64,000 nt of DNA from Blastopirellula sp. J2-11 (GCF_024584705.1 NZ_CP097384.1:4774001-4838000); one strand, 5' to 3'. Counted from the first letter of the stretch, positions 35,558-45,176 are shown. Numbers and translations: made by a program. The notes: generated from the letters alone by a model not told the origin.

Positions 35558-36859
35558 ATGCCAAAAACGAAGGTTGCCATTGTCGGCGTCGGCACCGTGG
35601 GCGCCGGTGTTGCGCGCATTCTCCTGGACCACGGCGATCGCACCGCGAAGAATGCAGGCACAACGCTATGGCTGCAAAAAGCGGTCGTTCGCGATCTGAG
35701 TCGCCAGCGTGACTGTCAGCTGCCTGACGGCGTGTTGACCGATGACCTGAACGAGATCATCAAAGATCCCGAAATCCAGGTCGTCGCCCAACTGATGGGC
35801 GGTATCGACGAGGCCCGCACGACGATGTTGCAACTGCTGGAAGCAGGCAAAGATATCGTCACCGCCAACAAAGCGTTGATCGCCGAACATGGGCCAGAAC
35901 TGTTCAGCCGCGCCCATGAACTGGGTCGTTCGATCGCTTTTGACGCCGCTGTCGCCGGCGGGATTCCGATCATCACCAACCTGACGCAATGCCTGGCCGC
36001 CAACCAAGTGACATCGCTGGTCGGCATTTTGAACGGGACCAGCAACTTCATCGTTTCCAAGATGGAGGAAGATGGCGACAACTATTTCGACGCCGTCCGC
36101 GAAGCGCAGCAGCGTGGTTACGCCGAAGCCGACCCGACGATGGATGTCGACGGCTCAGACGCAGCGCAAAAGCTGGCGATCCTAGCGCATATCGCCTTTG
36201 GCGCCGCAATCGACTGGAAAGAGATTCCGCGGGTCGGCATCGATTCGCTCGATCCGGTCGACTTGCAGTTCGCCCTTGAGCTGGGCTACCGCGTCAAACT
36301 GTTGGCGGTCGCTCGCATGACCGACAAGGGACTCGAACTACACGTCTCGCCCACTTTGGTCCGAATCGGTCGCCCCTTGGCCGAAGTTCGCGGCGCTTAC
36401 AACGCGATCAGCGTGAGCGGCGATCAGGTGGGAGATTTGCTTTATCACGGGCTGGGCGCCGGCCAACAGCCGACCGCTTCGGCGGTTGTCGCCGACTTGA
36501 TCGATACGGCGGTAGGGCGCACGGCGCTGACATTCCGTACGCTTAAACTGTTTACAAGTCACAATCCCGACGTAGCGATTTGCGATCCCCGAGAGATTGT
36601 CGGTCGCTACTACTTCCGCTTCCTGGTCGACGATCGCCCCGGCGTGCTGGCCGAGATCGCGACGATCCTGGGCGAGCATCATATTTCGATCGCGTCGGTC
36701 ATTCAGCACGAGCCCGACTACGAAGGAGACAACGCCGTTGTCGCCTTGATCATCATGACGCATACCGCGACCGATGGCGACGCTGACGCCGCGTTGGAAG
36801 AAATCGTCGGACTCGACAGCGTGCGAGCCGGCATCCGCAAACTTCGCGTCCAAGACTAA
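35558..36859 (+). CDS. hom: Homoserine dehydrogenase
   Basis: 433 residues from ATG 35558. NAD(P)-binding VAIVGVGTVGAGVARILLDHG, catalytic-domain hallmarks AFDAAVAGGIPIITNL, GILNGTSNFIVSKM and EADPTMDVDGSDAAQKLAILA, and a C-terminal ACT domain (YFRFLVDDRPGVLAEIATILGEHHISIASVIQ) for threonine feedback. It reduces aspartate semialdehyde to homoserine. Followed at 12 bases by the proposed homoserine kinase, forming a threonine-branch operon with lysC further down. Confidence 0.96.
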   Translation: MPKTKVAIVGVGTVGAGVARILLDHGDRTAKNAGTTLWLQKAVVRDLSRQRDCQLPDGVLTDDLNEIIKDPEIQVVAQLMGGIDEARTTMLQLLEAGKDIVTANKALIAEHGPELFSRAHELGRSIAFDAAVAGGIPIITNLTQCLAANQVTSLVGILNGTSNFIVSKMEEDGDNYFDAVREAQQRGYAEADPTMDVDGSDAAQKLAILAHIAFGAAIDWKEIPRVGIDSLDPVDLQFALELGYRVKLLAVARMTDKGLELHVSPTLVRIGRPLAEVRGAYNAISVSGDQVGDLLYHGLGAGQQPTASAVVADLIDTAVGRTALTFRTLKLFTSHNPDVAICDPREIVGRYYFRFLVDDRPGVLAEIATILGEHHISIASVIQHEPDYEGDNAVVALIIMTHTATDGDADAALEEIVGLDSVRAGIRKLRVQD

Positions 36860-36871
36860 AGTGAGATTGCG

Positions 36872-38074
36872 ATGAAATACGCCATCATTATTCCCGACGG
36901 TTGCGCTGACGAACCTCAAGAATCGCTCGGCGGAAAATCGCCGCTCGCCGCCGCCAACACGCCCAACATGGACGCGATCGCCGTCGCCGGCGCCGTCGGC
37001 CGCGCGAACAACGTGCCGGCGCATTTGCCCGCCGGCAGCGACGTGGCGAATCTCAGCCTGCTGGGTTACAACCCGAACGAATACTTCACGGGGCGCGCTC
37101 CGTTGGAAGCGGCCGCCCAGGGCATCGCGCTGGCCGCCGAAGATTGGGCGATTCGCTGCAATCTGGTCACGGTGCAAGATCAGACGATGCGCAGCTTCAC
37201 CGCTGGTCATATCACCAGCGAAGAAGCGGCCCAACTGCTGAAGGCGTTGCAAGCAGAACTGGGCGGCGATCTGCTCGAATTCGTCCCCGGCGTCAGCTAC
37301 CGCAATCTGTTGCTCTATCGCGGCGAAAAATCGCCGGCGCCTTTCTCGCCCGATACGCGGACCACGCCGCCGCACGATTTGACCGACAAGTCGGTCGCAG
37401 ACGATTATCCGCGTGGGCCCGGCAGCGACTTGCTGTCAGAACTGATGAGCCGCAGCGTCGAAATCTTCGCCGATCATCCGGTCAACCAAAAACGAATCGC
37501 CGCCGGCAAACCGCCGGCGACCAACGTTTGGCTGTGGGGCATCGGCAAGCGTCCTGCGTTAAAATCATTCCAAGAGGTCTATGGTCGTAGCGGCAAGATG
37601 ATCACCGCGGTCGACTTGCTGCGCGGTCTGGCCGCGCTAGTCGGCTGGGATCGCATCGAAGTTCCCGGCGCGACCGGCTATACCGACACCGACTACGCCG
37701 CCAAAGGGAAGTACGCGATCGACGCGCTGCCGACGACCGACATCATCTGCGTCCATGTCGAAGCGCCCGACGAAGCTTCGCACGAAGGGGACGCCGCCGC
37801 CAAGATCAAGGCGCTCGAAGAAATTGATCGCCACATTGTCGGTCCGCTTCACGAAGCGCTGAAAAAGCAGGGCGACTATCGCATCCTGGTCACTCCCGAT
37901 CACCCTACGCCGGTGCGCACCAAGACGCACAGTCACGGCTTTGTGCCGTTGACGATTTGTGGAACTGGCGTCTCCACCGACGAATACTCGACGTATGACG
38001 AGGAAAACGCCGGACGATCGGCGCTATCGTTTGATGATGGCTGGCGCATGATGCGCCACTTCCTCGACAGTTAA
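36872..38074 (+). CDS. ApgM/iPGM-superfamily enzyme, proposed homoserine kinase
   Basis: 400 residues. N-terminal metal site MKYAIIIPDGCADEP, the substrate Ser in HLPAGSDVANLSLLGYNP (about residue 56), and C-terminal metal ligands in HVEAPDEASHEGD and VTPDHPTPVRTKTHSHGFVP. The family is archaeal-type cofactor-independent phosphoglycerate mutase; one subfamily (TIGR02535) was proposed as a homoserine kinase substitute in organisms lacking ThrB. The position, 12 bases after hom and followed by lysC, fits that role strongly. I infer homoserine kinase rather than glycolytic mutase. Confidence 0.85.
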   Translation: MKYAIIIPDGCADEPQESLGGKSPLAAANTPNMDAIAVAGAVGRANNVPAHLPAGSDVANLSLLGYNPNEYFTGRAPLEAAAQGIALAAEDWAIRCNLVTVQDQTMRSFTAGHITSEEAAQLLKALQAELGGDLLEFVPGVSYRNLLLYRGEKSPAPFSPDTRTTPPHDLTDKSVADDYPRGPGSDLLSELMSRSVEIFADHPVNQKRIAAGKPPATNVWLWGIGKRPALKSFQEVYGRSGKMITAVDLLRGLAALVGWDRIEVPGATGYTDTDYAAKGKYAIDALPTTDIICVHVEAPDEASHEGDAAAKIKALEEIDRHIVGPLHEALKKQGDYRILVTPDHPTPVRTKTHSHGFVPLTICGTGVSTDEYSTYDEENAGRSALSFDDGWRMMRHFLDS

Positions 38075-38119
38075 ACAGTCCCTACGCTTGTGGGAGGGGA
38101 ATATGGCTGGCATCTCTCT

Positions 38120-38217
38120 TCGTAGCCCGCTGCGCAAGCGAGGGAAAATTGCTCGGCGATTCCAATGCGGATTGAAGTAGCGAGCCGCATTTCCCTCGCT
38201 GGCGCTTCGGGCTACGA
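38120..38217. repeat. Inverted-repeat element family A, copy 3
   Basis: 98 bases between the homoserine kinase-like gene and lysC. Arms TCGTAGCCCGCTGCGCAAGC (continuing GAGGGAAA to 38147) and the complementary 38190-38217. The centre repeats GCTCGGC and GAAGTAGCGA as in copy 1. Being inside a likely operon, its transcript would form a hairpin of roughly 28 paired bases. Confidence 0.88.
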
Positions 38218-38303
38218 AGAACGATGCTCCTCCAAATTTTTCCCATACGCATTTTTAAACTCGAAGCTCCCCCGCAGCTCTAGCCGAAAGGCCGAAACCC
38301 AAC

Positions 38304-40082
38304 ATGTCTTTGATTGTTCAAAAATTCGGCGGCACCAGCGTCGCCGATTGCGACAAAATCGTCTCCGCCGCACGCAAGGCGATCCGCGCCCAAAAACAAG
38401 GGCACCAGGTCGTCATGGTGGTCAGCGCGATGGGCAAAAACACCGATGTTCTGGTCGACCTGGCCCGCCAAATCAACGATCACCCTCCGGCCCGCGAGAT
38501 GGACATGCTCCTCTCGACCGGCGAACAGGTGAGCGTGGCGCTGATGGCGATGGCGATTCATTCGCTGGGCGCCAAAGCGGTCAGCCTGACCGGCGCTCAG
38601 ATCGGCATTCGCACCGACAGCACGCACACCAAGGCGCGGATCATCTCGATCGAAACCGAGCGTGTGAAAGAACTGCTCGCCGCCGGCAATATTGTGATCG
38701 CCGCCGGTTTCCAAGGAATCGACGAGAACCTGAACATTACGACGCTCGGCCGCGGCGGCAGCGACACGACAGCAGTCGCGTTGGCGGCGGTGCTGGATGC
38801 CGACGCTTGCGAAATTTACACCGATGTCGACGGCGTCTATACGACCGATCCGCGGCTGTTGGCCGAAGCGCGGCGCGTGCTGCAGATCAGCTATGACGAA
38901 ATGCTGGAGCTCGCCAGTCTCGGCGCCGGCGTGATGCACAGCCGCTCGGTCGAATTCGCCAAAAAGTTTGGCGTGCCGATTCATGTCCGCAGCAGCTTTA
39001 CCGATATCACCGGCACGATGATCGTCGACCAGCCCGAGTCGCTGACGCGCCCGGTCAGCGGCGCCGCGATGACCAAGAACGAAGCTCGCATCACGATCGA
39101 AGGGGTGCCCGACGTTCCCGGCATCTCACACGAGTTGTTCCACAGCATCGCCACCAAAGCGATCTCGGTCGACATGGTGGTGCAAAACATCGGCGCCGAC
39201 GGCCGCGCCAACATTTCGTTTACGGTTCCGCGCGAAGAGCTGGATCAAACGCTCGAAGCGGTTCGCAACGCCGCTCATATCCTGCAATTCACCAGCGTTG
39301 CGCATGACGAGCAGGTCTCGAAGATTTCGGTCGTCGGGCTCGGCATGGCCGAGCAATCAGGCGTCGCCGATAAGATGTTTCGCGTGCTGGCCGACGCCAA
39401 CATCAACATCCAGATGATCACCACCAGCGAGATCAAGATCTCGGTTCTGGTCGCGCGAGAAGACGCGCAGCGGGCGCTGGCCGCGGTTCACTCTGGCTTC
39501 CAACTCGATTTGACTCCTAGCGACGCCCCAGAGTCAGTCGCCGCCGTGCCGCGCGAATGCGAACGGGATGCAGCCGAAGTCGTTTCGAGATTGCGGACCA
39601 TGGAAGACCTGACGATCGACAGCATCGTGCTGGACGATTCGCAATCGGTCATCGCACTGCGTCGTATTCCGGATCATCCCGGCATCGCCGCTCGCGTGTT
39701 TGAAGCGATCGCGGCCGAAGGAATATTGGTCGACATGATCGTCCAAAACGTCGGCCGCGGCGACGCGGCCAACTTGAGCCTGACCGTGCCGAAGGAAGAT
39801 TGCGAACAGGCGTTGGTCGTCGCAAAGAAGATTGGCGCCGAACTGGGCGCCGAAGAAATCTTGTGCAAAGCGGACGCCGCCAAACTGTCGGTCTCCGGCA
39901 TCGGACTTCGCAGTCACACCGGCGTCGGCATCCGCATGTTCCGCGCGTTAAGCGACTCGGGAATCAACGTCGAGCTGATCAACACGTCGGAAGTGATGGT
40001 CAACGTGATTGTGGAAGGAAAACAGGGGCAAGAGGGTCTCGCGGCGCTCAACAAAGCGTTCGCCGACGTGCTGGTCTCTTAA
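38304..40082 (+). CDS. lysC: Aspartate kinase with four ACT domains
   Basis: 592 residues, against about 400-450 for ordinary monofunctional forms. Catalytic domain: SLIVQKFGGTSVADCDKI (1-19), FQGIDENLNITTLGRGGSDTTAVALAA, CEIYTDVDGVYTTDPR. Two ACT pairs follow: about 260-410 (ARITIEGVPDVPGISHELF; KISVVGLGMAEQSGVADKMF) and about 430-590 (VIALRRIPDHPGIAARVFEA; KLSVSGIGLRSHTGVGIRMF). The duplication resembles cyanobacterial aspartokinases. It makes aspartyl phosphate for lysine, threonine and methionine and is expected to be feedback-inhibited. Downstream of hom and the kinase-like gene. Confidence 0.95.
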   Translation: MSLIVQKFGGTSVADCDKIVSAARKAIRAQKQGHQVVMVVSAMGKNTDVLVDLARQINDHPPAREMDMLLSTGEQVSVALMAMAIHSLGAKAVSLTGAQIGIRTDSTHTKARIISIETERVKELLAAGNIVIAAGFQGIDENLNITTLGRGGSDTTAVALAAVLDADACEIYTDVDGVYTTDPRLLAEARRVLQISYDEMLELASLGAGVMHSRSVEFAKKFGVPIHVRSSFTDITGTMIVDQPESLTRPVSGAAMTKNEARITIEGVPDVPGISHELFHSIATKAISVDMVVQNIGADGRANISFTVPREELDQTLEAVRNAAHILQFTSVAHDEQVSKISVVGLGMAEQSGVADKMFRVLADANINIQMITTSEIKISVLVAREDAQRALAAVHSGFQLDLTPSDAPESVAAVPRECERDAAEVVSRLRTMEDLTIDSIVLDDSQSVIALRRIPDHPGIAARVFEAIAAEGILVDMIVQNVGRGDAANLSLTVPKEDCEQALVVAKKIGAELGAEEILCKADAAKLSVSGIGLRSHTGVGIRMFRALSDSGINVELINTSEVMVNVIVEGKQGQEGLAALNKAFADVLVS

Positions 40083-40112
40083 TAAGTCGTAGGGCAGGCC
40101 GTGCCTGCCGAC

Positions 40113-40164
40113 AAGAACGAGAAAAGGCCGAGATGAGCATGACATCTCGGCCTTCTTCGTTCTC
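40113..40164. terminator. Bidirectional terminator hairpin after lysC
   Basis: Long stem AAGGCCGAGATG / CATCTCGGCCTT (40125-40153), extended outward by imperfect pairing of AGAACGAG with CTTCGTTCTC. It lies between the convergent lysC and beta-propeller genes. A separate small palindrome GGCAGGC-CGT-GCCTGCC precedes it at about 40092-40109. Confidence 0.75.
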
Positions 40165-40180
40165 TTCGTGAGAGTTCGCG

Positions 40181-41122
40181 TTAGCGAATCACGTCTCCCT
40201 GAACATCCAAGATCTGTGAGTTGGGAACCGAGTTCCCAAACCGGTCATACTGGTCAAACGTCCAAACCACCTTCTTGGTCTTCGGCTCGATCTCGACCAA
40301 CAGCGGTTGCCCCGGGCCAGCATGACAGTTGCCGATCACATAATTGCCGCCGGGCAACACTTCCAACGTGGTGACCCAGGCCAACGTGATGCCGGGCAAT
40401 TCATTTTGCTGCAAGCGCCAGACGACTTCTTTGTCGTGGTTAACTTCGATCACGCCGTGGCCGTTGCCGGTCGAGATGAGCGTGTTGCCGTTCTTCAGGC
40501 GAACCGCGGCGAAGCATTGATTGCCCCACGCTTCGGGTCCGTGTCCACCGGCAGGCTGTTTGTCAAAGAGCGGAACATCGTATTCCCAGACGATATCGCC
40601 GGTCTCGCCGTCATACTCGCGAACCTTGCCGTCCCCTTCATGGCAAACCAGGTAGTCGCCATTTTCGAGCTTGCGAACCAAGCGGGTGTCGCGGTGCGGA
40701 TGCGGATTGTCGATGACCAGCTTTACTTCTTTGAGCAGTTTGCCGTCACGATCGATTTCGATAATGCGTCCAATGCCGGACTCTGCGATCATCATCTTCC
40801 CGTCAGCCAGCGGTTGAAACGAATGGACTTCGATCGGCTTGCCCGCGTTGCCATTAGAATTGGCGCAGTCGTACGACCAAACGATCTTCTTTTGTAGCGG
40901 GTCGATCTCGACGATCTTTCGCATCTGCTGTTGCGCGAAGATGTGCCCGTCGGTGGTAACGTGGATGTCATGGATATCGTTGAACGGCATTTCCCATTCA
41001 ACTTTTCCATCAGCGTCGACAATGGCCAGTTTGCCGTTACCCTGCGTCACCAGACGATGACCAGCGAAGGCGGGAACTGCGAACGCGGCTGCAATCAACA
41101 GCGAGAAAACAAGCCTGAGCAT
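40181..41122 (-). CDS. Secreted PQQ-like beta-propeller protein
   Basis: 313 residues from ATG 41122 (GGAG ten bases upstream), giving the signal peptide MLRLVFSLLIAAAFAVPAFA. A longer frame starting at 41335 is not supported. Repeats of the form NGKLAIVDADGKVEWEM, KIVEIDPLQKKIVWSY, RIIEIDRDGKLLKEV, KVREYDGETGDIVWEY and VIEVNHDKEVVWRL are beta-propeller blades of the PQQ/pyrrolo-quinoline or arylsulfotransferase-like type. Likely periplasmic; no active-site motif read. Function unknown. Confidence 0.84.
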   Translation of the reverse strand: MLRLVFSLLIAAAFAVPAFAGHRLVTQGNGKLAIVDADGKVEWEMPFNDIHDIHVTTDGHIFAQQQMRKIVEIDPLQKKIVWSYDCANSNGNAGKPIEVHSFQPLADGKMMIAESGIGRIIEIDRDGKLLKEVKLVIDNPHPHRDTRLVRKLENGDYLVCHEGDGKVREYDGETGDIVWEYDVPLFDKQPAGGHGPEAWGNQCFAAVRLKNGNTLISTGNGHGVIEVNHDKEVVWRLQQNELPGITLAWVTTLEVLPGGNYVIGNCHAGPGQPLLVEIEPKTKKVVWTFDQYDRFGNSVPNSQILDVQGDVIR

Positions 41123-41338
41123 GGGCGGGAACTCCAAAGACGGGGGACATGGATCAACCGTCATCCTAGTCCCCTGGGCGCGCGAAACAACCCGACCGTT
41201 ATAGATCAAAATCGGGCGAAGTTTGGTTGCGAAGCGTTGTGCGACCAGGGCGTAGCGCGCGTCGGGTGGGTAGAGCAAAACCGCGCGCGATTCGACCACC
41301 ACCAACCTACCGGAACCGCAGACCAATTCTTCCACAAA

Positions 41339-41447
41339 ATTAGCCGCACGGCGTTAGCCGCGGTTTCTGCTTAACCGCAGTTTTTCGCCGATTGTTTGTC
41401 GTTATCAAGCTCGCATCAGAAACCGGAGCTAACGCTCTGCGGCTGAT
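41339..41447 (+). repeat. Inverted-repeat element family B, copy 2
   Basis: About 109 bases. Left arm TAGCCGCACGGCGTTAGCCG (from 41341), right arm GCTAACGCTCTGCGGCTGAT (41428-41447). Longer than copy 1 because of an insertion after the left arm (GTTTCTGCTTAACCGCA). Same orientation as copy 1. Confidence 0.85.
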
Positions 41448-41474
41448 ATTATTCAAGAAGACGCGTCGCCAAAT

Positions 41475-41876
41475 TTAGGTAGCCGACTCGTCCAGCACAT
41501 GCTCTTCGACGTAGATCGGCAGGTTGGGCTGATTGGTGACCGCGATGGCGATCGCGTCGGAAGGTCGCGCGTCGATTTCGATCAACTCGCCTTCCATTTT
41601 GATTCGCAGGTTGGCGAAATAGGTCCCCTGATTCAGATCGCAGATGACGACGCTATCGAGCTCGCCCCCCATTTGATCGATGATATTACAGATCAGATCG
41701 TGGGTGAGCGGTCGCGGCGACGCGAAGTCTTTGACGCGGCGATGAATGCTGGTCGCCTCAAAGATGCCGATCATGATCGGAAACTGCCGATCGCCATCGA
41801 TTTCTTTCAGGTAAATGACCTGCTGATCATTGATCTCGCTGATGATAATCCGCGAGAGTTCCATTTGGATCGGCAT
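41475..41876 (-). CDS. Bifunctional nuclease (BFN/DUF151) family protein
   Basis: 133 residues, a single BFN domain: MPIQMELSRIIISEINDQQVIYLKE, PIMIGIFEATSIHRRVKDF, RPLTHDLICNIIDQMGG, then LRIKMEGELIEIDARPSDAIAIAV, the family signature. Plant members have been reported as bifunctional nucleases; bacterial ones are uncharacterised. Same strand as, and 126 bases downstream of, valS; it may be the last gene of the cimA-valS transcript. Confidence 0.9.
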   Translation of the reverse strand: MPIQMELSRIIISEINDQQVIYLKEIDGDRQFPIMIGIFEATSIHRRVKDFASPRPLTHDLICNIIDQMGGELDSVVICDLNQGTYFANLRIKMEGELIEIDARPSDAIAIAVTNQPNLPIYVEEHVLDESAT

Positions 41877-42002
41877 AGATTGTAGACCCGATGGTCAATA
41901 CGCGAGGAGACGGGACAGGACGCGTCTCTATTATAAGGGGCTGACGATTGCGGCGACCAGAGCCAGTGAAATTCGTCTGGCTGCGGACCACCGCGACGCG
42001 GT

Positions 42003-45000
42003 TTACTTCTTCTGGAGCTTGACCAAGGCCGCTTCGACCGATTGGAGCTCGCGCTGGGCGTTCTCCAAGCCTTCGCGTTCCTTGGCGACCACGTCGGCCG
42101 GCGCTCGTTCGACAAAGCTGGCGTTGGACAGTTTCTTCTCTTTACCGGTGATCATTCCCATCAAACGCTCACGCTGCTTCTCGTTGCGCTCGATTTCGGC
42201 GTCGATGTCGATAAAGTCTTTCAGGTCGACATAGACTTCCATGCCGGGCAAATCGATTCGAGCGTTGGTTTCGGGAATGGTCACCTGCTCGCCCCAACCG
42301 ACGCTGCGCGCATTGGCCATCGAGGTGAAGTAGGCCTCCATCGACTCCAGCAATTCGACCGTCGGCGCGTCACAGCGGATGACAAACTCGATCATCTCGC
42401 GGGGCGCGATATTTTGGCGACTGCGAATCTCACGCAGACTGGCCAACGTCTCTTGGAACTTGGCGAACTGCGCTTCGATCTTGGCGTCTTGCCAGGCGGG
42501 GTCGATCTTCGGCCACTCGGCGATCATGATGCTGTCGGTCACTTCCGTCACTTCGGCCAAACCGCGGCGCGGCGCCAGTTGGCCAAGCGACTGCCAAATC
42601 TCTTCGGTGATGAACGGAATCAGCGGATGAAGCATTCGCAGCAGCGAATCTAAGACAAAGGTAATCACGCGCTGCGCCAGCGGACGCGAAGATTCGTCGG
42701 TGAAGCGTTCCTTCGTCATCTCAAGATAGAAGCTGCAGAAGTTGTCCCACGCGAAGTCGTACAACGCACGAGCCGCGTCGGCATAGCGATACGTCTCTAG
42801 GCAACGCGTCATCTCCGCTTCGGCCGAAGCCAGACGACTGAGAATCCAACGATCTTCTAGTTGCAAGTCAGCGTCCTTGACCGGCGCCGGCTCAAACCCT
42901 TCGAGATTGATCATCGTGAACCGAGCGGCGTTCCACAACTTGTTGCAGAAGTTGCGGCCGATCTCGAACCGCTCGCTGACCACGGCGCCGCGCGGCAAAG
43001 CCTGATCGGCTTCGCTTTGCGCCCATTGCGTAGAGAAGACGCCTGAGCACTTTTTGCACGTAATCGTGGGCTGCACGCGGTTCTTCTTGGTCTGATCAAT
43101 CAGCGCCTCGCAGTGCGGACATTCAAACTGCACCGGCATCCGCACGTCTTGCGTTTCGGTCGTCAGATAGGCGAGTCCGAAGCGGAGCGAGTCGGCGCCA
43201 AATTTCTCGATCACGTCCAGCGGATCGACGCCGTTCCCCTTTGACTTCGACATGCGCTCGCCGGTCCCATCCAAGATGGTCGGGTGAATGAAGACTTCCT
43301 GGAACGGGATCTCGCCCATGTTGTTCAAACCGGCCAGCACCATGCGGGCGACCCACAACGTGATGATATCGCGACTGGTGATCAACGTGCTGGTCGGATA
43401 GAAGTACTCCAGCTCCGGCGTTTGCTGGGGCCAACCCAACGTCGAGTGGGGCCACAAGGCCGAACTGAACCACGTATCGAGCACGTCTTCTTCGCGCACG
43501 AACCCCAGCTGCTCGTACTTCGCAGCCAGCGCGTCGTCATCTTCGTTGATGCAGACGTGAATCATTGAGTAAGGCATCCCCACGCGCGCAGCGCCTTGGA
43601 TGACGCCGGTCTTTTCGGCCGCTTGACGCTCCACATCGCGTTCGATTTGGTACGAAGCGCGGCCCGCTGCGATCTCGGGATCGGCGTCCAGCGTCGCGAT
43701 CAGCTTGTCATGATCTTCCTGCAGCTGACAGGTTTGCGACCAGATCGGAATCTGATGTCCCCACCACAGCTGTCGGCTGACGGGCCAGTCCCGCTTTTCG
43801 CTGAGCCAGTCGACGTATCCCTTGGCGTATCGAGTCGGGAAGATTTTCACGCGCCCGTCGGTGACCGCGTCCATGGCGCTTTGCGCCAGGTCATCCATGC
43901 GAATGAACCATTGATCGGCCAAGTACGGTTCGATCGGCGTCTTGCTGCGGTCGGAATGGGCCAGATCGATCTCGCGATCTTCCACTTTGTCGAGCAGCCC
44001 AATCGCGTCGAGATCGGCCACCACACGATCGCGGGCGTCATAGATCTTCAAACCTTTGTACTGCGCCGCGTTCTCGTTGAGCGTCCCGTCCGGATTCAAG
44101 ATATTGATCATCGGCAGTTCGTTCCGCACGCCCACTTCGTAGTCGTTCGGGTCATGGGCCGGCGTGATCTTCACGCAACCAGATCCCATTTCGGGCTTGG
44201 CCCACTCGTCGGCGATAAGCGGAATTTCGCGTTCGATCAGCGGGAGCATCAGCTTGCGACCGGCCACCGCCATGTCGCGCAGCACGATCAATTGCGACAA
44301 CATCGTCCGGCGACGTTCAATCAGCTGATCGAGTTCGGCCTGGATCTCGGCTTTCTCTTTGCCGGGAGCGGTCTTCAGCTTCTCTTGGAGCTCTGTCTCC
44401 AACTCGTCCAGCGCACGCTTCGGATCGGGATGCACGGCCACCGCCGTATCGCCCAACATCGTTTCGGGACGCGTGGTCGCGATCGTCACCACCGGCGGTT
44501 CGCCGGGCTGCGGATCAATCACCGGATAGCTGAAGTGCCAGAAGTGACCTTGGGTCGTTTCATGTGAGACCTCATCGTCGCTCACCGCGGTCTGCAGGAA
44601 CGTATCCCAGTTGACCAGGCGTTTGCCTTTGTAGATCAGATTCTTCGAGAAGAGGTCAAAGAAGGTGCTGCGCACGGCTCGAGCGCACATCGGATCAAGC
44701 GTAAATCGCGTCCGTTCCCAATCGCAGCTGCTCCCCATCCGCTTCAACTGACCCAAGATGCGGGTCTCGTACTGATCTTTCCACTTCCAGATCCGCTCGA
44801 CCATTTGCTCGCGGCCGAGATCATGGCGCGAGAGCCCTTCTTCTTCCAAGATCCGGCGTTCGACCACCGCTTGGGTCGCGATGCCTGCGTGATCGGTGCC
44901 TGGCACCCAGAGCGCCTCAAACCCCTTCATCCGCTTGTAACGGATCAGCACGTCTTGCAACGTGTTGTTGAGCGCGTGTCCTAAATGAAGCGCCCCAGTC

Positions 45001-45176
45001 ACGTTAGGCGGCGGAATCACGATCGTGTAGGGAGGCTTGTCGGGATTCACCTCGGCGTGGAAGTAGCCCCGCTCTTCCCACATCGGGTAGATACGTTGCT
45101 GAGCGGCCACAAAATCGAATCGATTCGGGAGATCTTTCGGATTGAAAGTCACTGCTTCCACTTTCTTTGGTCTCAA
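42003..45176 (-). CDS. valS: Valyl-tRNA synthetase with extra insertions
   Basis: 1057 residues from TTG 45176; GTG at 45152 (giving an N-terminus TFNPKDLPNRF) is an equally possible start. Class I motifs HLGH (residues 64-67) in PPPNVTGALHLGHALN and ERMSKSKGNGVDP, editing-domain TTRPETMLGDTAV, anticodon-binding part, and a C-terminal coiled-coil arm (ending LQSVEAALVKLQKK). Two additions: a charged helix in the editing domain (about 43% along, starting KRALDELETELQEKLK) and a zinc ribbon after KMSKS (CPHC...CKKC). It charges tRNA-Val. It begins 28 bases after cimA, within the attenuated operon. Confidence 0.96.
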   Translation of the reverse strand: MRPKKVEAVTFNPKDLPNRFDFVAAQQRIYPMWEERGYFHAEVNPDKPPYTIVIPPPNVTGALHLGHALNNTLQDVLIRYKRMKGFEALWVPGTDHAGIATQAVVERRILEEEGLSRHDLGREQMVERIWKWKDQYETRILGQLKRMGSSCDWERTRFTLDPMCARAVRSTFFDLFSKNLIYKGKRLVNWDTFLQTAVSDDEVSHETTQGHFWHFSYPVIDPQPGEPPVVTIATTRPETMLGDTAVAVHPDPKRALDELETELQEKLKTAPGKEKAEIQAELDQLIERRRTMLSQLIVLRDMAVAGRKLMLPLIEREIPLIADEWAKPEMGSGCVKITPAHDPNDYEVGVRNELPMINILNPDGTLNENAAQYKGLKIYDARDRVVADLDAIGLLDKVEDREIDLAHSDRSKTPIEPYLADQWFIRMDDLAQSAMDAVTDGRVKIFPTRYAKGYVDWLSEKRDWPVSRQLWWGHQIPIWSQTCQLQEDHDKLIATLDADPEIAAGRASYQIERDVERQAAEKTGVIQGAARVGMPYSMIHVCINEDDDALAAKYEQLGFVREEDVLDTWFSSALWPHSTLGWPQQTPELEYFYPTSTLITSRDIITLWVARMVLAGLNNMGEIPFQEVFIHPTILDGTGERMSKSKGNGVDPLDVIEKFGADSLRFGLAYLTTETQDVRMPVQFECPHCEALIDQTKKNRVQPTITCKKCSGVFSTQWAQSEADQALPRGAVVSERFEIGRNFCNKLWNAARFTMINLEGFEPAPVKDADLQLEDRWILSRLASAEAEMTRCLETYRYADAARALYDFAWDNFCSFYLEMTKERFTDESSRPLAQRVITFVLDSLLRMLHPLIPFITEEIWQSLGQLAPRRGLAEVTEVTDSIMIAEWPKIDPAWQDAKIEAQFAKFQETLASLREIRSRQNIAPREMIEFVIRCDAPTVELLESMEAYFTSMANARSVGWGEQVTIPETNARIDLPGMEVYVDLKDFIDIDAEIERNEKQRERLMGMITGKEKKLSNASFVERAPADVVAKEREGLENAQRELQSVEAALVKLQKK

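Noticed and set aside
43596-44567. 323-codon frame antisense to valS
   Set aside because: Shadow frame; His/Arg-rich product without motifs while valS is complete opposite.
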